The position numbers and the translations under genes are program-made. A stretch of DNA of 64,000 nucleotides from Krasilnikovozyma curviuscula (lineage: Eukaryota; Basidiomycota; Tremellomycetes; Cystofilobasidiales; Mrakiaceae), in the NCBI GenBank assembly GCA_014825775.1, contig MVAQ01000055.1, positions 39,375 to 103,374 of the forward strand, given 5' to 3'. Under the pieces are notes generated by a model. It saw nothing but the letters and a program-made list of their open reading frames with translations, was not told the DNA's origin and ran no database searches. The stretch's first letter is position 1; the number at the start of each line of letters is the position of its first letter. Positions 58,679 through 64,000 of this stretch are shown in pieces.

Positions 58679-58861
58679 TCATGGCAAACACCAATTTTAT
58701 TTCAGGGTCCATCTTAGCAAGACCACTGTCCGTGCGCCTCGTAAACAAATTTGCCCGCCACAGCAAGTTTGATTCGAGGTCGAAGCGAAAGTTTTGTTAA
58801 GGCTTGCCTTCTAACTTCAATTCCTTCACCTCTATTAACCACCCAACTACTCTTTGCAATT

Positions 58862-60759
58862 ATGGGAAAATCAGATAAGAAAGCTGCTAAGGCTGCTGCT
58901 GCTACTCCAGCTCCAGCTCCAGCCCCAGTCAAAAAGGACAAGAAGGACAAGAAGGCTGCTGCTCCTGTCGCTGCTTCTGCTCCAGTCCCAGCCAAAAAGG
59001 AGAAGAAGGAGAAGAAGTCTAAGGTAGTTCTCTCCCGTTCCCTCCCTGCTTTCTGTTTCTGAAATCTTTCGTTTGATTCTAAAATTTTATCAGAAAGAGC
59101 CAACCCCCCCACCAGCCCCCGCTGAATCTTCATCTGAGTCCGAGTCCGAGTCTGAGGAGGAATCTAGCTCAGAAGAAGAGTCTGAAGACGAGAAGCCAAA
59201 GGCTGCTGCTGCCCCAGTCTCCGCCACTGCTGCTACCAAGAAGGCTGAAGAATCATCTGATGAGGACTCAAGTGATGAAGATTCCAGCGACGAGGAATCC
59301 AGTGATGAGAAAGAAGCTGCCGCCCCTGCCGCTGCTTCTGCTAAGAAGGTTAGTGACGAAGGAACTCGCCGGTGAAGATTTTGTGCTGATCTTTCAAATT
59401 TTGGTGTCCTTCCAGATTGATGAGTCCTCCGAGGAAGAATCCTCGGACGGTTCTGATGATGGGGAGAGCTCTTCTGATGAGGAGGAAGATGCTGAGATGA
59501 AAGAGCCAGCTGCTCCAGTTGTCACTAACGGGAAACGTAAAGCTGATGAGGAAGAGGCTGCGCCGGCCAAGAAGGCTAAAGTTGAAGCTGCTCCAGCTGC
59601 TGCTGCTTGGACTGGTGAGGGTAACCCACCATCCACTACTCTTTGGATTGGAAATCTCAGTTGGAACATTGACCAAGACTGGCTCAAGTCTGAGTTCGAG
59701 GAATGTGGTGAAATCGTCGGCGTCCGAATCCAGATGGATCGCGAAACGGGTCGTTCAAGAGGCATTGGTTACGTTGAATTTGCTGATCTCGAATCCTCCG
59801 CCAAGGGATTGGCCTTGAACGGCAAAGAGATTGATGGTCGTCCTTCCAGGATCGACTATGCTACCACGAGGGCTCCAAACCCAGAGGGACGCGCGAAGGC
59901 CTTTGGTGACAAGCAAAACCCACCTGCTACTACTCTTTGGGTTGGAAACTTGTCGTTCGAGATTAACGAGGATTCCCTGTGGGAGCAGTTCGCCAACTTT
60001 GGCTCGGTCTCCTCTGTGAGGTTACCAACGGATCGTGAGACGGGGGCACCAAAAGGATTTGCCTATGTTGAATTCAGCGAGATTGAGAGCGCTACGAAGG
60101 CTTACGAGGGAATGAACGGGGCTGATATCATGGGCAGAAACTGCCGTATCGATTGTGAGTGGGCGGCCTTCTAATTCTGCTCCAACCCCATCTCTTTCGC
60201 CTTTGCAATGTGCTAATTTTATATCCTCCTTTTCTTCTAGATGCTCCTCCGAGAGACAACGCGGGTGCTGGAGGCCGTGGTGGTTTCGGTGCGTTCATAT
60301 GTTCTCATTGAAATGTGTCGCATTTCTCTTACCCTTCTTTCTGTATTTTTTCTCTAGGTGGTGACCGTGGTGGAAGAGGTGGAGGAAGAGGAGGAGGACG
60401 TGGTGGTTTCGGAGGTGACAGAGGTGGCAGAGGTTAGTGTCATGCCTGAACTACTTTTTCAATTTTACTTTTCGCTTGTTTGCTGATCCCCCGCCCTTTT
60501 CTTTTAATTTATTTTTCGAACTCTTAGGAGGTGGCCGTGGAGGAGGAAGAGGTGGTTTCGGTGACAGAGGTGGACGTGGTGGTGGACGCGGTGCTCCTCG
60601 AGGTGCTCCCAGAGGGTAAGTTCTCTGATTCCTGAACTTATCTGTTTAGTTGCCCGGCTCACTTTTTTTTCATCTCCCTTCCTTGGTCTCTTTTTTCTTA
60701 GTGGTGCGCGAACTGGTGGTATTGTCGAGTCTCAAGGAAGGAAGATGACTTTCGAGTAA
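58862..60759 (+). CDS. Nucleolin-like protein (NSR1/gar2 type)
   Basis: About 440 residues. A Lys/Ala/Pro-rich N-terminus (MGKSDKKAAKAAAATPAPAP) is followed by acidic Ser/Glu/Asp tracts (SSESESESEEESSSEEESED) and an NLS-like KKAKV. Two RRMs follow: TTLWIGNLSWNIDQDWLKSE with GIGYVEFAD, and TTLWVGNLSFEINEDSLWEQ with GFAYVEFSE. The C-terminal RGG box is GGRGGFGGDRGGRGGGRG repeated, ending ESQGRKMTFE. This order (acidic, RRM, RRM, RGG) is that of yeast Nsr1 and fission-yeast gar2, which act in pre-rRNA processing in the nucleolus. The RGG tail is itself split into four pieces by introns, each interrupting Gly/Arg repeats. Confidence 0.92.
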
Positions 60760-61319
60760 TCGATCGACCATCTCTGCCCTCGTCATTGTCCTCCATGTCC
60801 TTCAAAAAAAGACGCACGTCTATCCTATCCCCACCAGATTTTCCCACTCATACCATCCACGTACCCGCTTTCTTCTCCTAGTTCTCTTTGTGCTCGAGCT
60901 GTGTTTTTATGTGTATCATTTTGATTCCTTTCTCGTGGGATTTGACTGGCTTTCTATCGAGTAGCAAATTAGCAAGAGATGTTCCGCTGTGAGATCAGAA
61001 GCTTAAAGAAGGTTTCTTCGATACAAGGACAATGTTACACAAGTAGCGGATTCTATGAGAGTGAAGGTGGTTATAATCGAGGTGCCGATGGGTTGGTGGG
61101 TGAAATGACGATTGGGGGATACACGATAGATATGTAGAACGATACAGTGTGATTGGTACAATGATTGATGTTACATGGTGCTTTGGATTGTAAGTGCTGA
61201 AAAGAGGAAACGAGTGGGGTCAATAAAGAGTTGACAGGACGAGGCGCGTCAATCAATCGTCATGGAATCGTCAACAAAATGGAAAAAAAATACTCACAAA
61301 AGAAGCAGATTGACTTAGC
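60760..61319. other. 3' flanks of two convergent genes, nothing recognised
   Basis: About 560 bases between the end of the NSR1-like gene and the small minus-strand gene. C/T-rich at the left, as expected of a 3' UTR. No gene is seen. Confidence 0.5.
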
Positions 61320-61682
61320 TTACTCCCTTGCAGCTTTGGCCTCTTTAGTCTTAAGTGCCATCTTTGAGATCTAGCAAAGGTCAAGGGGCGTAACAGTGAA
61401 GGTCAGCGATTCATGATTCATGTATTCCTTCTTTTTGAGGGTTGCATCCAGAAAAGGTAAACACACCCCTGCGGCCATTTCTGATCCCAGTGCGTCGTCC
61501 CCTTCTCTTTGGAGAGTTTCACGGCGAAGATTCTCCCGTTGGTGTTCTTTGTCGGCTTCGTTATAGAGCTTCAAGGTATAGTGGAATATGTCTGAGGTAT
61601 AGGCTTCGAGGGTCGAAAGGGAGGTGGAGGAAAAGGAGGCTGAGCTGCTGAAAAGGCTGGCAGAATCTTCGAATGAACCCAT
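61320..61682 (-). CDS. Small protein of about 88 residues, family not recognised
   Basis: Start MGSFEDSASLFSSSASFSST, then LEAYTSDIFHYTLKLYNEAD and a charged helix HQRENLRRETLQREGDDALG. A GT-AG intron (donor GTGTGTTTACC, acceptor TTTGCTAG, about 87 nt) joins SEMAAG to ISKMALKTKEAKAARE before TAA. Without splicing the frame would end as HESLTFTVTPLDLC at 61371. It is short, Ser-rich at the start and then mostly helical and charged, like small complex subunits, but I cannot name one. Divergent from the small plus-strand candidate at 61850. Confidence 0.5.
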
Positions 61683-61849
61683 GGCCAGTGGATGAACTGA
61701 AAACTGGAAAATAAAAAACTAATGGTAGTTGATGGCAGGTGGGAAAGAAGTTAAGATCTTGTTTGATGAGACCTGGCCTTATATATGAAGGTAGCCACAG
61801 CAAATTCTGAAGCGCGTCATTGGCAATTTGTCGATTATCACTCTGCGTC

Positions 61850-62175
61850 ATGGCCACGCTCGCCTACGGAGACGAACAACAGGTCCTTCCCCTTCAGCAA
61901 ACCTTGCAAGAGTATGTCATCAACTCATCCCAACTTCACTCTTTGCGACGAGCGCCCCAGCTGGTCCGACCTCTGTCAAACTCCTTGTCGACTGTTTATT
62001 CGCTAATGGGCCAACGTCAGCGGCCACTTGCTGTCGTTGGGTTTCTGGGGATTACTTGTTTGTGACTGGTGTTCAGCCTGTCATCAATGTCTCATTGATC
62101 TTGGCCGCGGAAGTTGCTCGAAGAAAGAAAGCTCTGGCAGTATGCCAGATCGGCGCAGTCATGCAGCAGGAATAA
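61850..62175 (+). CDS. Possible small two-exon gene, about 93 residues
   Basis: Start MATLAYGDEQQVLPLQQTLQ, then SSQLHSLRRAPQLVRPLSNS. A GT-AG intron of about 44 nt (donor after GQRQRPLA, acceptor GGTGTTCAG) would join a frame ending INVSLILAAEVARRKKALAV and CQIGAVMQQE before TAA. The model is weak: the exon junction is one of several possible and no family is recognised. Its head-to-head position 167 bases from the small gene at 61682 supports some transcribed gene here. Confidence 0.3.
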
Positions 62176-62290
62176 CACTCGTCTACTAGTGCAAGTCTAT
62201 GAATGAGTGGCCTCGTCTGAAAGATAAAGCTTCTCTACCATCTGCAAATAGTTGAAAGCCAACACCTGCATCACTTCTAGAGACAAGAAA

Positions 62291-63922
62291 TCACGCCCAT
62301 GCCAGAAACTGTGGCTGACGATAGTCCCGGAACTGGAAGTGAACCAAGAGCAAACAATCAGCTTTGAGGAATAGAAGAACAAAACGAGGCAAGACTTCAG
62401 CTTGCCATTTAGCGCCTTCATGTGCAGTTGCGGTGTTTGAAGTTGCTTCGTCACAAGGAGCGGCCACCATTTTACCACTGGACAGATGACGCATAATTCG
62501 GAATGGTAAGCAGCACTCAGCATAGTCCTTGATTATAATTCTGAAGAAATACAAACCTAGCTATCAGCTTGGGTGCGACGTATCCGTCGAATGCGCTCTG
62601 GTCAAAGAACTGGTGGTTCTTATATTTGGCACATGTCGGTTCCGTTTCCGGACAGATATTCCACTCATCAATGATTGCTTCTGCTTCGGGCCCGTTCTTC
62701 AGAATGATGAAACCTGTGTTGTATCCGCCAGTGTCTTCAGCGAGATCTCGCGAGAGCAGAATCACGGCATCGTCTGTCATCCCCCATCTCAGCCGCATCG
62801 CTTCCAGAGAGTATTGAGGTTGTCGTATCCCTGGTAGAAAAGGTAATGGGCTAGGCTAGGATCCAGCATTGACGACAACCTGTCAAAAGTGTCACTTACA
62901 AACGTCTGAATCGGTAAAAACAGCGTACTGTGGGAGACCAGTCGCTAAGCACAATGTACGGAAAGAAGTACAGATGCTGGAAGTAGTACTGACTTTGCAA
63001 GATTTATCTTTGAGCATCTCTTTAATGCCTGTCACCTTGTTCCACTCCCGGGACCGATCGCTCGCAGGGTGAACCGCAGATTGGTGAATGAACTGAGTGG
63101 ATCAAGTGCAGTGTCAGGTGAGAAACTGAAAGTGTAATCCAGCATAAACATACCCTGTACCCATGTCTCATAGACCACTTCGACAAGACGCGAGAAGACA
63201 AAGGCTATTCGTCAGACTATCTCCTCAGGGGAATCCGGGTAAAAACTACCCACAGAAGCTTTCAGCCAGAATGCTAATGAAGGCCCACTTTCGACAAACC
63301 ATCCTTGGTTCGTCCTAGCAGAAGAAACATCCTCAAGTCCAGTTTCCGCAACGGCTGGAGGAGTACATACTCAGAGCCTGTCAAAAGTGACGACGAAGAA
63401 AGAAGAGGACTACCCACAGAGCGTCGTTCGGTTATCTGACACAAACACACAGACTTCGTGAGGTTTCGGAAACGTGTATTGATGTTTATAGGTTCCTTCC
63501 ATCGGGTCTTCATCTATCACTCCAACATGTGCCCACAGCTGATGACGCAAAATAGTCAGTTCCCAAGCAAAGAATATATGAGCAGTAAACCTATAACGCA
63601 CATTTCGAAAAAGTTCAATCGGTGGATCGCTTGTGGAAGTCTCGACATACTTTGTTGTTGTTTTAGAGCTGCAGTGCGTGATTGTGGCAGAAGACCCAGC
63701 ACGAACTCCTCCTGGGTAATACGCTTGGTAGACTGCGAGGACCAAAATAGAAAGCAGTACAACTAAGAAAATTATTGGTCTATTCCCGCCCTTGTACTGG
63801 GCTAGTTTTGAAGTCAGAGCCTGTGGAAAGCAGGTGCGGCGGAGGAGAATTCTTGAGCGGAAAGGAGCTGGAAGCAAAAGGAGACAAGAAAACAAAGTGC
63901 TGACCTGTAACAGGCTCACCAT
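62291..63922 (-). CDS. DxD nucleotide-sugar glycosyltransferase, type II membrane
   Basis: About 400 residues. The initiation codon at 63922 is followed at once by GTGAGC, so the first exon may be only ATG, joined to ALTSKLAQYKGGNRP; unspliced reading gives MVSLLQVST. The anchor is IIFLVVLLSILVLAVYQAYY. Luminal motifs: HEVCVFVSDNRTTL, FIHQSAVHPASDRSREWNKV, TGIKEMLKDKSCK, then YAVFTDSDVW with the metal-binding DxD, DDAVILLSRDLAEDTGGYNT, GFIILKNGPEAEAIIDEWN, CPETEPTCAKYKNHQFFDQS and AFDGYVAPKLIA. 'GxNTGFxxLKN...IIDEW' and the '(E/D)QSAFD' end are shared by GT34/GT77-like nucleotide-diphospho-sugar transferases. The exact family and sugar are not determined. The C-terminus after KLIAR is provisional. 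It fits the glycan enzymes of the window. Confidence 0.65.
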
Positions 63923-64000
63923 GCTGCGTACAAAGCTATAGAGATGAGAATGTCAAACTTATTTCCTTCTTGTAATCCATGGAGGTCACCCTGTTTGAGC

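Noticed and set aside
1..64000. CRISPR array, insertion sequence, prophage or transposon remnants
   Set aside because: No direct-repeat arrays, terminal inverted repeats, transposase or reverse-transcriptase motifs were seen; the window is ordinary gene-dense nuclear DNA apart from the WSC repeats.

Overview
This is nuclear DNA from a fungus, most likely a basidiomycete (possibly tremellomycete-like; genus not determinable by eye). Genes are dense, almost all are split by many short GT-AG introns (about 45-90 nt) with CTAAC/CTGAC-type branch sites, and several are clear eukaryotic housekeeping genes: VAC14, SDHC, the septation protein Cdc14, eIF3k, CTNNBL1, a nucleolin/NSR1-like protein, a Rom2-type Rho GEF and an intron-containing tRNA-His. 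The coordinates of split genes run from start codon to stop codon and include introns; splice models were made by hand.

Layout: 1-616 RCC1-like (-, partial); 1434-3859 GT18-like glycosyltransferase (-); 4167-6228 SGNH hydrolase (+); 6361-10844 giant sugar-epimerase/exostosin fusion (-); 11580-11663 tRNA-His (-); 12943-15301 second GT18-like (+); 15970-21047 Rho GEF (+); 21281-23045 arrestin-like (+); 23293-25354 O-fucosyltransferase-like (-); 25876-29645 six-WSC secreted protein (+); 30415-32247 PC-esterase (+); 32645-33438 WBP2-like (+); 34080-38119 VAC14 (+); 38376-40511 second SGNH (+); 40771-41684 SDHC (+); 41766-43340 Cdc14 (-); 43627-45681 second O-fucosyltransferase-like (-); 45887-47886 second PC-esterase (-); 48574-49901 eIF3k (+); 50899-53582 third SGNH (+); 54217-55735 LysM protein (+); 56132-58678 CTNNBL1 (+); 58862-60759 NSR1-like (+); two small uncertain genes at 61320-62175; 62291-63922 DxD glycosyltransferase (-).

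The unusual content is a dispersed glycan-building locus. Eleven genes look like Golgi-type enzymes, most with an N-terminal membrane anchor: two GT18-like, one epimerase-GT47 fusion, two O-fucosyltransferase-like, one DxD transferase, three SGNH and two PC-esterase-type (polysaccharide O-acyl) enzymes. Most occur as diverged duplicate copies on both strands, interleaved with housekeeping genes. A six-module WSC protein and a Rom2-like Rho GEF (cell-wall integrity) lie in the same stretch. I infer that the enzymes make and O-acylate one surface, capsule-like or secreted glycan, but no substrate can be read from sequence alone. The most distinctive single gene is the membrane-anchored nucleotide-sugar epimerase fused to an EGF-like module and a GT47 exostosin domain.
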